From: an uncultured Eubacteriales bacterium
GTDB taxonomy: Bacteria; Bacillota; Clostridia; Lachnospirales; Lachnospiraceae
Length of the DNA: 57,599 bases
Reading direction: 5' to 3'
Assembly (NCBI GenBank): GCA_900539455.1
Contig: UQCD01000015.1
Span: forward strand, 1 to 57,599
Of this stretch, positions 16,753 through 24,788 are shown in pieces. The position numbers and the translations under genes were made by a program. The notes below the pieces were generated by a model. It saw only the letters and a program-made list of their open reading frames with translations. It searched no databases and was not told the origin of the DNA. The first letter of the stretch is position 1. The number at the start of each line of letters is the position of its first letter.

Positions 16753-16781
16753 CACTCATATATTGTACTTTCATAAATTTA

Positions 16782-16813
16782 CTAAGGTGTTATTTTTAAT
16801 AATGGTACCTTAG
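16782..16813. repeat. Inverted repeat upstream of the small unknown gene
   Basis: CTAAGGT (16782-16788) and ACCTTAG (16807-16813) are perfect complements 18 bases apart. The spacing would suit a dimeric regulator, but no promoter can be placed with confidence beside it. Confidence 0.4.
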
Positions 16814-16844
16814 AACTATTATAACAAAGCCATAAAAGAAATCA

Positions 16845-16882
16845 ACAAAAAAAGTCTGAAAATACAAAATGTATTTCCAGAC
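16845..16882 (-). terminator. Terminator of infC-rpmI-rplT
   Basis: GTCTGGAAATAC and GTATTTTCAGAC (minus strand, 16871-16882 and 16854-16865) form a 12-bp stem with one wobble, followed by seven T. Confidence 0.87.
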
Positions 16883-16907
16883 CTTTAAGCATATGTTAAA
16901 CTGACTA

Positions 16908-17264
16908 TTAAGCTAATTTAGACTTAGCTAATTCAGCAAGTTTTGTAAAACCATCAGCATCATTTACTGCCAATTCAGCTAACATCTTTCTGTTTACTTC
17001 AACATTAGCTAACTTTAAGCCATACATAAATCTGCTGTATGATAAACCGTTCATTCTAGCTGCTGCATTAATTCTTGCAATCCATAACTGTCTGAACTGT
17101 CTTTTCTTTTCTTTTCTACCAGCATATGAGCTTGTAAGAGCTCTCATAACTGACTGCTTAGCTACTCTATACTGCTTAGATCTAGCTCCTCTATAACCTT
17201 TAGCTAACTTTAATACTCTATTATGTTTCTTTTTAGCATTTAATGCGCCTTTAATTCTTGCCAT
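16908..17264 (-). CDS. rplT: 50S ribosomal protein L20
   Basis: This 118-residue protein is full length, with the very basic N-terminal extension (MARIKGALNAKKKHNRVLK) that threads into 23S rRNA and the globular C-terminal part. In Firmicutes and E. coli L20 binds the leader of this operon and represses it. Here a leader with terminator and anti-terminator is visible. It is the last gene of infC-rpmI-rplT. Confidence 0.98.
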   Translation of the reverse strand: MARIKGALNAKKKHNRVLKLAKGYRGARSKQYRVAKQSVMRALTSSYAGRKEKKRQFRQLWIARINAAARMNGLSYSRFMYGLKLANVEVNRKMLAELAVNDADGFTKLAELAKSKLA

Positions 17265-17293
17265 CTTAAATTTCCTCCTATCAACAAAACATC

Positions 17294-17491
17294 TTATAAG
17301 TAAGGTAAGATTTTCTTCATATTCTTAACATTTGTAGCGTCTGTTGTTGTTGCTTTTCTTAAGTTTCTCTTTCTCTTTGTTGACTTCTTTGTTAAGATGT
17401 GGCTCTTATAAGCCTTCATTCTTTTTAACTTTCCTGAACCTGTCTTTTTAAAACGTTTTGCTGCTGCTCTGCTTGTCTTGATCTTTGGCAT
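17294..17491 (-). CDS. rpmI: 50S ribosomal protein L35
   Basis: This 65-residue basic protein starts MPKIKTSRAAAKRFKKTGSG, the L35 signature, and ends NMKKILPYL. It lies between infC (30-bp gap) and rplT (29-bp gap). Start behind GGAGG. Confidence 0.98.
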   Translation of the reverse strand: MPKIKTSRAAAKRFKKTGSGKLKRMKAYKSHILTKKSTKRKRNLRKATTTDATNVKNMKKILPYL

Positions 17492-17521
17492 TAATTTTTC
17501 CTCCTTAACTCTATATTTTAA

Positions 17522-18028
17522 CTATCTTTTTTCAGTTAAAACCATCATAATGCTTTTGCCTTCGAGTTTCGCTGGTTTTTCAATAACAGCTACATCAGTA
17601 AGCATTTCTGCAAAATCATCAAGAATATGCTTGCTGCTGTTCATGTGAGCCATTTCTCTACCACGAAATCTCAATGTAACCTTAACCTTATCACCCTTTG
17701 TAAGGAACTTGCGGGCCATATTTACTTTTGTGTTAAGGTCGTTTGTTTCAATATTTGGTGATAAACGAACCTCCTTAATATCAACAGTTTTCTGCTTTTT
17801 CTTAGCTTCCTTTTCTTTTCTGGCAAGCTCATATCTGTATTTACCGTAATCAATAATCTTACATACAGGTGGTTTTGCTGTAGGAGCAATCTTTACTAAA
17901 TCCAGCTCTGCTTCCTTCGCTAACTTTAAAGCTTCCTTTGCTGACATAATTCCAAGCTGTTCGCCATCTTCTCCGATCAAACGAATTTCTTTGTCTCTAA
18001 TTTGTTCATTAATAGATAATTCGCTAAT
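17522..18028 (-). CDS. infC: Translation initiation factor IF-3 (AUU start)
   Basis: This 168-residue protein has the N-terminal domain beginning ISELSINEQIRDKEIRLIG and the C-terminal domain VRLSPNIETNDLNTK ... KVTLRFRGREM, joined by a Lys-rich linker. No ATG, GTG or TTG fits: homology begins at an ATT codon (18026-18028) with GGAGG nine bases before it. AUU is the classic infC start, which IF-3 itself discriminates against, so translation is autoregulated. An in-frame ATG at 18094 lies inside the attenuator hairpin and is not a credible start. Confidence 0.95.
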   Translation of the reverse strand: MSELSINEQIRDKEIRLIGEDGEQLGIMSAKEALKLAKEAELDLVKIAPTAKPPVCKIIDYGKYRYELARKEKEAKKKQKTVDIKEVRLSPNIETNDLNTKVNMARKFLTKGDKVKVTLRFRGREMAHMNSSKHILDDFAEMLTDVAVIEKPAKLEGKSIMMVLTEKR

Positions 18029-18172
18029 AGTGGTACACCTCCAATATTGAAATATTAAAAAAAAGTGGATATGACTATCCACTTCAATACGCATAAATAA
18101 TATAAGTATTTTTACACTATGTAGTATATAAACCCATAGGTGAGAGTGGATACTCTTCTTTCTTTTTACAAC
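18029..18172 (-). promoter_or_regulatory. infC operon leader with attenuator (L20 leader type)
   Basis: On the minus strand an intrinsic terminator (AAGTGGATA, 4-base loop, TATCCACTT, then eight T; 18057-18084) lies about 30 bases before the infC start. An upstream copy of TATCCACT (18145-18152) can pair with the left arm AGTGGATA and so block the terminator. The two pairings exclude each other, as in the known L20 leader, where L20 protein favours termination. Confidence 0.85.
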
Positions 18173-18178
18173 TCCATA

Positions 18179-18207
18179 ATATTATCAAAATCTTTTTTGT
18201 TTGTCAA
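18179..18207 (-). promoter_or_regulatory. Promoter of infC-rpmI-rplT
   Basis: TTGACA (minus, 18202-18207) and TAATAT (18179-18184) are separated by 17 bp. Transcription would begin near 18172. Confidence 0.85.
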
Positions 18208-18310
18208 CAGCTTTATTAAATTTTGAATATTTTTTATTAATTTGACAATAATTTTATTGTACCCAGCTTAGTTTTATATACTAAAAAATATGGTACAATA
18301 GGAGGAACTT

Positions 18311-18628
18311 ATGCCAAGCTTAGATTGTAGTGTAAAGAACTGCTACTATAATAAGGAAAACTTATGCGTAAGAAATGACATTTTAGTTGAGGGAAAAAAC
18401 GCCACAACTACTGATGCAACTGCGTGTGATAGTTTTAAACTGAAAAATGACGAATTTACTAATTCCTGCGGATGTGATGCAGCTCCTAAGGCTTCCTTAA
18501 AAGTTGCGTGCAGAGCTGAAAACTGTATGTACAACAAAAACTATATGTGTGATGCCACTCATATAGATATTGGTGGCATTACAGCAAGCAAGTCAGAGCA
18601 GACTGAATGTGATACCTTTCATTTGTAA
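18311..18628 (+). CDS. DUF1540-repeat protein
   Basis: This 105-residue protein consists of two DUF1540 modules (about 3-42 and 64-105). Each has the pattern C-x4-C-x(Y/M)N-x4-C ... T-x-C-x-x-F, for example CSVKNCYYNKENLC then TACDSF, and CRAENCMYNKNYMC then TECDTF. The spaced Cys residues suggest metal binding. The function is unknown; the family is common in Clostridia, some of them spore formers. The ATG has AGGAGG just upstream. It is a single gene with its own terminator. Confidence 0.85.
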   Translation: MPSLDCSVKNCYYNKENLCVRNDILVEGKNATTTDATACDSFKLKNDEFTNSCGCDAAPKASLKVACRAENCMYNKNYMCDATHIDIGGITASKSEQTECDTFHL

Positions 18629-18644
18629 TAGTATTTAACTTAAA

Positions 18645-18705
18645 GGCTATAACAATGCAAAATACAAGTTTTATTGTTTTTTTGCACTCGTTATAGTCTT
18701 TTTTT
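18645..18705 (+). terminator. Terminator after the DUF1540 gene
   Basis: GGCTATAAC (18645-18653) pairs with GTTATAGTC (18690-18698), with an inner TGCAAAA/TTTTGCA helix, followed by a run of seven T. Confidence 0.78.
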
Positions 18706-18712
18706 ATTTCTA

Positions 18713-18741
18713 TTGACAGATATAAATTAATACATTATACT
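18713..18741 (+). promoter_or_regulatory. Promoter of the GntR-ABC operon
   Basis: TTGACA (18713-18718) and TATACT (18736-18741) are 17 bp apart, about 55 bp before the GntR start. Confidence 0.8.
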
Positions 18742-18766
18742 TGGTGTATTAGTCAGCATAGTACAC
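18729..18766. promoter_or_regulatory. Candidate GntR operator palindromes
   Basis: Two interleaved dyads overlap the -10 box and start site. One is AATACA (18729-18734) with TGTATT (18745-18750). The other is GTGTA (18744-18748) with TACAC (18762-18766). GT...AC ended long palindromes are typical of YtrA-subfamily operators, so autorepression is likely. Confidence 0.55.
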
Positions 18767-18795
18767 GCTATGTTTTTACGAAAGGTGGGTGAATA

Positions 18796-19173
18796 ATGTT
18801 TCAGTTAGATTTATTGTCAAGAATACCGGTATATGAACAAATAATCAATCAATTAGAATCCTTTGTGTTATCTGATTTGATGCCTCCTCATACACAGCTT
18901 CCCTCTGTCAGAAAGCTGTCTGTGGAGTTATCTATCAATCCTAATACAATACAAAAGGCTTACTCTGAACTAGACAGACGCGGAATAATATATTCTGTTC
19001 CAGGAAGAGGCTGTTTTGTTTCGGAAGATGCAAAACAAATTCTAAGCGAAATCAGTCGTACTAAGCTTAAACCTCTTACAACTTTACTTTCAGAGCTTAA
19101 ATTGGCTGGTATTAGTAAGGACGAAATTATTTCTATTGTTAATAATGTATATGAGAAAGGGAACAAACTATGA
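18796..19173 (+). CDS. GntR-family regulator, YtrA subfamily
   Basis: This 125-residue repressor has an N-terminal winged helix (about 8-77, including QLPSVRKLSVELSINPNTIQKAY and GIIYSVPGRGCFV) and only a short C-terminal helical segment. That size and layout are typical of YtrA-type regulators, which control ABC transporters encoded next to them. Its stop overlaps the start of the ABC ATPase by four bases (ATGA). Confidence 0.9.
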   Translation: MFQLDLLSRIPVYEQIINQLESFVLSDLMPPHTQLPSVRKLSVELSINPNTIQKAYSELDRRGIIYSVPGRGCFVSEDAKQILSEISRTKLKPLTTLLSELKLAGISKDEIISIVNNVYEKGNKL

Positions 19174-20072
19174 TTAAAACAGAACACTTAACAAAATCCT
19201 TTGATGGTTATACTGCTGTCAATGATATTACCTGTACTATTCCGGACGGGTGTATATATGGTATGGTTGGTTCAAATGGTGCTGGTAAATCAACCTTTTT
19301 AAGGCTTATTACAGGTGTTTATAAAGCTGATACAGGTTCAATTTTTTATGATAATGAGCCAGTATATGAAAATCCATCTGTAAAAGCACGCATATCCTAT
19401 GTACCAGATGATTTATTCTTTCTGCCAGGCAGTAACATTTTGCGTATGGCAGACTTTTACTCACATATTTATCCAAATTTTGATATTGAAAGATGTAAAT
19501 ATCTAACTGATGCCTTCAAACTGAATTTAAAGAAAAATATTGCTACCTTTTCTAAAGGAATGAAGCGTCAGGCTGCTATTATTTTAGCTCTTTCCTGCAA
19601 ATCGGATTATTTGTTTTTTGACGAAACCTTTGACGGCTTAGACCCTGTTATGAGAAATCTTGTAAAGAGCCTTATTTGTCAGGATGTAATTGAACGAAAG
19701 GCCACAGCATTTGTTACCTCCCACTCTCTTCGCGAGCTGGAGGATATATGTGACCAGCTTGCGCTTTTACATAATGGTGGGCTTGTCCTGGAAAATGACA
19801 TTACCAGTCTAAAGACCCAGCAATTCAAATTACAGATTGCATTTCCATTTGCTTTTGATGAAGGATTATTTAAGGATATACCTCATTCCTGCTTTAAAAA
19901 GCTTGGTTCTGTTGCAAATATGATTGTAAATGGTGACAAAAATGTAATTGTTTCAAAACTTGAAGCCCTAAAGCCTACATTATTGGATGTACTCCCTCTA
20001 ACACTAGAGGAGGTCTTTACCTTTGAAATGGAAGCCTTAGGTTACAACTTTGAGGATGTTTTGGAGGGATAA
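19170..20072 (+). CDS. ABC transporter ATP-binding protein
   Basis: This 300-residue ATPase has Walker A GSNGAGKST (34-42), Q-loop region, signature FSKGMKRQ in place of LSGGQ, Walker B YLFFDETFDGLDP and H-loop TSHSLRE. The atypical signature is frequent in YtrB/bacitracin-type ATPases of this operon class. A C-terminal extension of about 70 residues follows. It pairs with the permease encoded next. Substrate is unknown; YtrA-controlled systems often respond to cell-envelope stress. Confidence 0.92.
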   Translation: MIKTEHLTKSFDGYTAVNDITCTIPDGCIYGMVGSNGAGKSTFLRLITGVYKADTGSIFYDNEPVYENPSVKARISYVPDDLFFLPGSNILRMADFYSHIYPNFDIERCKYLTDAFKLNLKKNIATFSKGMKRQAAIILALSCKSDYLFFDETFDGLDPVMRNLVKSLICQDVIERKATAFVTSHSLRELEDICDQLALLHNGGLVLENDITSLKTQQFKLQIAFPFAFDEGLFKDIPHSCFKKLGSVANMIVNGDKNVIVSKLEALKPTLLDVLPLTLEEVFTFEMEALGYNFEDVLEG

Positions 20073-20076
20073 ATTT

Positions 20077-22278
20077 ATGAAAAATATTTTTAATATTAAA
20101 ATCTTTAAAGAATTTTTTAAACAGTTAAAGGTTATAGGCTTACTTATGGCAATAATCACTGGATTTATTGCCGCCTTAATGCCAATAAGTACATATATTG
20201 GCGTTAGAGAGGAACAAAAAAATATTGCACTATCTCAGTCTATAGTTTCTATTAATGAAATTATATTAGTGTTTTTCATTATTTTTTGTATTACAGTGCC
20301 TATGCTTACCTTGTCAGCATTCCAGTTTTTAAATAAGCGAAATACCTGCGATTTTTATCACAGTATACCACATAAAAGAACCTGCTTATTTTTTAGCATT
20401 TTCGCAGCAGTTTTTTCGTGGATATTTATTAACCTGACATCAACAACACTTATTTTTTCAATATTATATACTGCATTTAAAAAATACATTATTTTTGATA
20501 TTAGTCAGTTATTGCTTGCAAGTGTTAATATATTAATTATTTCCTTACTTGTTTGCTCAGCAATTATTTTAGCTTGTACACTTACCGGTAATATACTAAA
20601 CAACTTTTTTGTTAGTGGCATTATATTATTCCTACCAAGAATATTTATAACTTTGTTTGCCTCACTTATAACAAACTCTATTCCTTTTATACAGTCATTT
20701 GATACAATTTCAGTATTTAAGAATAGCACTAATCTTTTATTTGGTATATTTTTGAACTTTTTAAGTATAGGAAGCTCTAAATATTATTATCATTTAGGCT
20801 TTGGGACGGTTTATACATTAATTCTTTCTATTATTTATATTACACTCGCCGTCTTTGTATTTAAAATAAGGAAAAGTGAGGTTGCTGGTAATAGTTCAAT
20901 TAGCACAAAACTTCAAGCTATTTTCAGAATATGTATTGGTATTTTTATTACACTTCCTGCAATAATTGCTGTTTTCGGTAAATTATCAAATCAAAGCAGT
21001 TACAAATATAATGGTTCATTATTATTTTATGTTATTGCAAATGTAATTATCGCAATAATATTTATGTTTATATACGAGCTGGTATCTACTAAAAATATTA
21101 AGAAGGCTTTGCATTCACTTATATTCATTCCAGTACACCTTGCAGCCTGTGCTGCACTTATAGGATTTATTTTTGGAATATATAATTTTTCATTAAATTA
21201 TGTTCCTGCTAAAGATGATGTTGAATATATCCACATATGCAATTACGCCTATGATGATGAGAGCTATAAGGATTACTTTGAATACAAAATATCAACTTCA
21301 AAAATATATGACAAAAACATAATTAATACATTATTAGAAACCTTAGAGGATAATATCGAAAAGTTCAAGGAAAATCCAGATAAGTTTTATTATTCTTCCA
21401 ATAATATAAATATTACTTTTGTATGTAATGGCAAAGAGTACAACAGAACTATTTATCTGGATTATAAAAACAGTTCAAACATAACCAGCCAAATATCTAA
21501 GGCTATAGATTTAAATTCTATACTCTTAGATTTCCCAGACATAGCTAATAGTCAAATATCTACCTCTGGCAATTTAGAATTTTTAAATAAGCCTAATAAT
21601 GATATATTTGTCAAAAAACTTTATAACACCTTTTTGGAATGTGTAAAAAATAATCCTGACCCTTACCTGTCATATATGAAAAAGAATATTAGATATTCCT
21701 TACTTACAGCAGAGAATGATTATTTAAGCAATGTTAAAAATGATGATGATTCTGACTTTGATTATACTGTATCTTTTGTAGTTACAACCTTTGTTAATGG
21801 TACAAAGGCGACTGCTTATATTCCAATCATAACTGACTATGAGCCGGTTATGGAGCTGTTATATAACGAAAGTATTAAAAACGAAGCAGCCCAATTAAAA
21901 GTGAAGGATATATTGTCAAATATAAATGATTATATTTATAAATATGATGAAATAAGTATTTATGTATCTCCTGCACGCAAAAATCAATCTAACGACAATG
22001 CTATTTATTTTACCTACTCAAACAAAACCATCTTTTATGAGTATAATTACGGCTATACTGCCTGTACTCCCGATGAATTAAAAGCAGCTAAGGATGCGTT
22101 GCAAATTGCTTCCGAAGAAGATGTAAAAAAGCTAAAGTACATTGGTGATAACATTAATACAAATGCTTATGATAGTAATTACAGCTTCTACACGGTTGCT
22201 ATTCACTATGAACAAAATTATTCTGACAATTATACTTCAGAAGATTTGTTACCTATATTAGTAGCTATACCAAATTAA
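20077..22278 (+). CDS. ABC transporter permease with large extracellular domain
   Basis: This 733-residue membrane protein has about eight hydrophobic segments in the first 375 residues. A long hydrophilic region (about 385-733) has no further membrane segment and is probably outside the cell. The ATG at 20077 has GGAGGG upstream and is preferred to an in-frame start at 20050 inside the ATPase gene. It resembles the large permeases found beside YtrA/YtrB-type genes in Clostridia; the family name is inferred. The operon ends at a strong terminator. Confidence 0.82.
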   Translation: MKNIFNIKIFKEFFKQLKVIGLLMAIITGFIAALMPISTYIGVREEQKNIALSQSIVSINEIILVFFIIFCITVPMLTLSAFQFLNKRNTCDFYHSIPHKRTCLFFSIFAAVFSWIFINLTSTTLIFSILYTAFKKYIIFDISQLLLASVNILIISLLVCSAIILACTLTGNILNNFFVSGIILFLPRIFITLFASLITNSIPFIQSFDTISVFKNSTNLLFGIFLNFLSIGSSKYYYHLGFGTVYTLILSIIYITLAVFVFKIRKSEVAGNSSISTKLQAIFRICIGIFITLPAIIAVFGKLSNQSSYKYNGSLLFYVIANVIIAIIFMFIYELVSTKNIKKALHSLIFIPVHLAACAALIGFIFGIYNFSLNYVPAKDDVEYIHICNYAYDDESYKDYFEYKISTSKIYDKNIINTLLETLEDNIEKFKENPDKFYYSSNNINITFVCNGKEYNRTIYLDYKNSSNITSQISKAIDLNSILLDFPDIANSQISTSGNLEFLNKPNNDIFVKKLYNTFLECVKNNPDPYLSYMKKNIRYSLLTAENDYLSNVKNDDDSDFDYTVSFVVTTFVNGTKATAYIPIITDYEPVMELLYNESIKNEAAQLKVKDILSNINDYIYKYDEISIYVSPARKNQSNDNAIYFTYSNKTIFYEYNYGYTACTPDELKAAKDALQIASEEDVKKLKYIGDNINTNAYDSNYSFYTVAIHYEQNYSDNYTSEDLLPILVAIPN

Positions 22279-22285
22279 AAAAATC

Positions 22286-22313
22286 AAGGATACTACCTAT
22301 TGGTAGTATCCTT
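22286..22313. terminator. Bidirectional terminator
   Basis: AAGGATACTACC and GGTAGTATCCTT form a perfect 12-bp stem with a 4-base loop, with T runs in both directions. It serves the ABC operon and the convergent yqeG gene. Confidence 0.9.
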
Positions 22314-22314
22314 T

Positions 22315-22920
22315 TTATTTGCTTACTTCTTTTTGATTTTTATTTACCTGGTGCTTTTTTTTATACTTTAAAATAGAAAGTCTTTTTTTGTTGTACTGCT
22401 TATTTTCTTTTTTAAGTTTTTTTCTATCTCTTCTAACATAGAAATACAATACTATTTTTTCTAAGTAGCGTTTTAAAACTATTTGAATTTCCTCTTTTTC
22501 ATTAATCTTTCTAACCAGAATAGTATACATATTTGCTCTGTTGCCACCAAATACATCCGTAAACAGCTGGTCACCTACGAATATGGTTTCCTCCATATCT
22601 GTTCCCATAATATTCATTGCATCTATGTAGCTTTTAGTAGATGGTTTGTGTGCATCACAGATATATGGGGCTCCAACAGCATCGGCAAAAGGCTTCACTC
22701 TTTCCTCCTTGTTGTTGGATATAAGACAAAATGAAAATCCGGTTTTTCTAAGTTTTTCAAAGAAATTAATAGATTTTTCAGTTGCAGCTGCTCCATGAGG
22801 TACTAAAGTATTGTCTATATCAAACAAAATGCCTCTGTATCCCATTTTATAGTATTTTTTTAAATTTATACTGTATATGCTCCTAACATATTTTTTAGGA
22901 TAAAATTTTTCAAAAAACAT
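22315..22920 (-). CDS. yqeG: YqeG-family HAD phosphatase
   Basis: This 201-residue HAD subfamily IIIA protein has motif I FDIDNTLVPHG, motif II SNN, Lys in DAHKPSTKSY and motif III FVGDQLFTDVFGGNRA. The C-terminal 50 residues are strongly basic, suggesting nucleic-acid or ribosome contact. YqeG homologues in Bacillus lie among ribosome-biogenesis genes; the substrate is not known. The ATG at 22920 is preferred to a TTG at 22932 because GAGG lies six bases before it. Confidence 0.88.
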   Translation of the reverse strand: MFFEKFYPKKYVRSIYSINLKKYYKMGYRGILFDIDNTLVPHGAAATEKSINFFEKLRKTGFSFCLISNNKEERVKPFADAVGAPYICDAHKPSTKSYIDAMNIMGTDMEETIFVGDQLFTDVFGGNRANMYTILVRKINEKEEIQIVLKRYLEKIVLYFYVRRDRKKLKKENKQYNKKRLSILKYKKKHQVNKNQKEVSK

Positions 22921-22970
22921 ATCGTACCTCAAAAATTAGTATGTTTATGTAACGAAAATAAGTTAATCCG

Positions 22971-23420
22971 TTACTTTAATATTTTTTTAAGTTCATCCAT
23001 AAATGTATTTACATCCTTAAACTCTCTATAAACAGAGGCAAAGCGTACATATGCTACATCATCATAATCCTTTAATTTATCCATAACAATTTCACCAATA
23101 ATATGACTTGGTACTTCTTTTTCCTCTAAATTGAATATGGCTGTTTCTATAGAATCTATCATATCATTTATCTGATTTATAGACACAGGTCTTTTATGAC
23201 ACGAACGAATAATACCAGACTCTATTTTTGCTCTATCGTAAGGCTCTCTGTTATTATCCTTTTTTATAACAATAAGTGGAATAGTTTCTACCTTTTCATA
23301 AGTAGTAAATCTCTTTCCACATTCATCACACTGTCTTCTTCGTCTAATTGCGCTGTTATCCTCAGCCGGTCTTGAATCAATAACTTTTGTGTTTTCTTCT
23401 CCACAGAAAGGACACTTCAT
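22971..23420 (-). CDS. nrdR: Transcriptional repressor NrdR
   Basis: This 149-residue protein starts MKCPFCGEENTKVIDSRP, the NrdR zinc ribbon (Cys3, Cys6, then CDEC at about 31-34). An ATP-cone domain (about 49-139) follows. NrdR represses ribonucleotide reductase genes in response to nucleotide levels. The ATG at 23420 follows GGAGG; an in-frame start six residues upstream lacks homology. It lies beside sigG and ylmC, a common clostridial arrangement. Confidence 0.96.
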   Translation of the reverse strand: MKCPFCGEENTKVIDSRPAEDNSAIRRRRQCDECGKRFTTYEKVETIPLIVIKKDNNREPYDRAKIESGIIRSCHKRPVSINQINDMIDSIETAIFNLEEKEVPSHIIGEIVMDKLKDYDDVAYVRFASVYREFKDVNTFMDELKKILK

Positions 23421-23501
23421 ATCTCTTTCCTCCCTCAAATAGTGATATGTTTATTTTAACCTAAAATACACTAATGTCAAGAAAAGAAAGTAATAAATAT
23501 A

Positions 23502-23786
23502 CTAAAAAAATATATCCCTGCATTTTTCCTTAGAATTAACCTTCTTTAAACACTCCTTTTCCTCAACACATACTAAAATAATATCGTTCCCAATATTTTC
23601 TATGGAGCAAAAGGGAATTACATATTCGCTATCCCTTCCAAAGCAGCCACAATACTTAGCCGGTCCCGGAACTATAATTTCCTTTATACAGCCATTTTTT
23701 TCAAAAGCCAAATCACATACATTGCCTAATATTTTACAGGTTTTTGTATTAATAACTTCTTTTAATCTAAATTCACTAAATAACAT
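23502..23786 (-). CDS. ylmC: YlmC/YmxH-family sporulation protein
   Basis: This 94-residue PRC-barrel-like protein has the conserved pattern SEFRLKEVINTKTCKILG, DLAFEKNGCIKEIIVPG and an IPFCSIENIGNDIILV strand pair. YlmC and YmxH are small proteins made during sporulation; their precise role is not known. It follows sigG in the same direction, in keeping with expression in the sporulating cell. Confidence 0.88.
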   Translation of the reverse strand: MLFSEFRLKEVINTKTCKILGNVCDLAFEKNGCIKEIIVPGPAKYCGCFGRDSEYVIPFCSIENIGNDIILVCVEEKECLKKVNSKEKCRDIFF

Positions 23787-23881
23787 ATTTTTTTAATTAT
23801 TATATGTCTGCAAATCAATAAATGAGCCTGTATACATATTTTTTTACTACAATAGGCTTGTATCCGCAAAGTTTTAGTTTT

Positions 23882-24661
23882 TTATGTTCTTAAATACTTT
23901 TTCATAGAGGATATTGCATTTTTTTCTAATCTGGATACCTGTGCCTGACTTATTGCAAGCTCGTTTGCCACCTCGATTTGTGTTCGTCCTTTAAAAAATC
24001 GTAAATCTATAACCTTTTTTTCCTTTATAGGCAGCCTTTTAATTGCATCATTTAAGGATATTTTTTCAACCCATAGCTCCTCCTTGCTTTTTTTGTCACT
24101 AATCTGATCCATTACATATAAGGTATCACCACCCTCATTATAAACCGGTTCATATAAGGAAACTGGATTTTGTATTGCATCAAGTGCCTCTACTATTTCC
24201 TCCTTTGATATACCAATTTTTTCTGCTATTTCACTTACTGTAGGATCTTTTGATTGTTCTCTGGAAATTTGTTCTCTTGCATATATTGCTTTATAGGCTA
24301 TATCCTTTAATGACCTAGAAACACGAATAGTGTTATTATCCCTTAAATATCTTCTAATCTCTCCCATAATCATTGGTACTGCATAGGTAGAAAATTTTAC
24401 CTCCATAGTTCTGTCAAAATTGTCCAATGCCTTTATAAGCCCAATACAGCCTATTTGAAATAAATCATCCACATCCTCATCTGAATTACTAAACCTTTTT
24501 ATTATACTAAGAACAAGCCTAAGATTTCCCTGTATAAATCTTTCTCTTGCCAAAATATCTCCCTTATCTATTTTTTCAAACAGCTCCTCCTTCTCTTCAT
24601 TAGATAAAATCGGTAATTTTGCTGTATTTACGCCACATATTTCAACTTTATATAATGCCAT
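23882..24661 (-). CDS. sigG: RNA polymerase sporulation sigma factor SigG
   Basis: This 259-residue sigma-70 member starts MALYKVEICGVNTAKLPIL, the conserved SigG N terminus, and has region 2 (DLFQIGCIGLIKALDNFD, KFSTYAVPMIMGEIRRYL), region 3 and region 4 (GRTQIEVANELAISQAQVSRLE). SigG runs late transcription in the forespore, so the organism can very likely form endospores or descends from one that did. I looked for a SigF/SigG promoter upstream and could not place one. Confidence 0.95.
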   Translation of the reverse strand: MALYKVEICGVNTAKLPILSNEEKEELFEKIDKGDILARERFIQGNLRLVLSIIKRFSNSDEDVDDLFQIGCIGLIKALDNFDRTMEVKFSTYAVPMIMGEIRRYLRDNNTIRVSRSLKDIAYKAIYAREQISREQSKDPTVSEIAEKIGISKEEIVEALDAIQNPVSLYEPVYNEGGDTLYVMDQISDKKSKEELWVEKISLNDAIKRLPIKEKKVIDLRFFKGRTQIEVANELAISQAQVSRLEKNAISSMKKYLRT

Positions 24662-24788
24662 TTCTTTGCCCTCACTTCATTTTATATTAAAATGATTAGC
24701 GAAAGCAAAGTGATTTATTCTAAAATATCAAAAATAAAAAAAATATTACTCCTTGACATTATTATTTTAGTTTCATATCCATAAAATT

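Noticed and set aside
24662..24788. Possible SigF/SigG promoter upstream of sigG
   Set aside because: I could not align a GNATA-like -35 and GGNNANAAT-like -10 box at proper spacing in the AT-rich gap.
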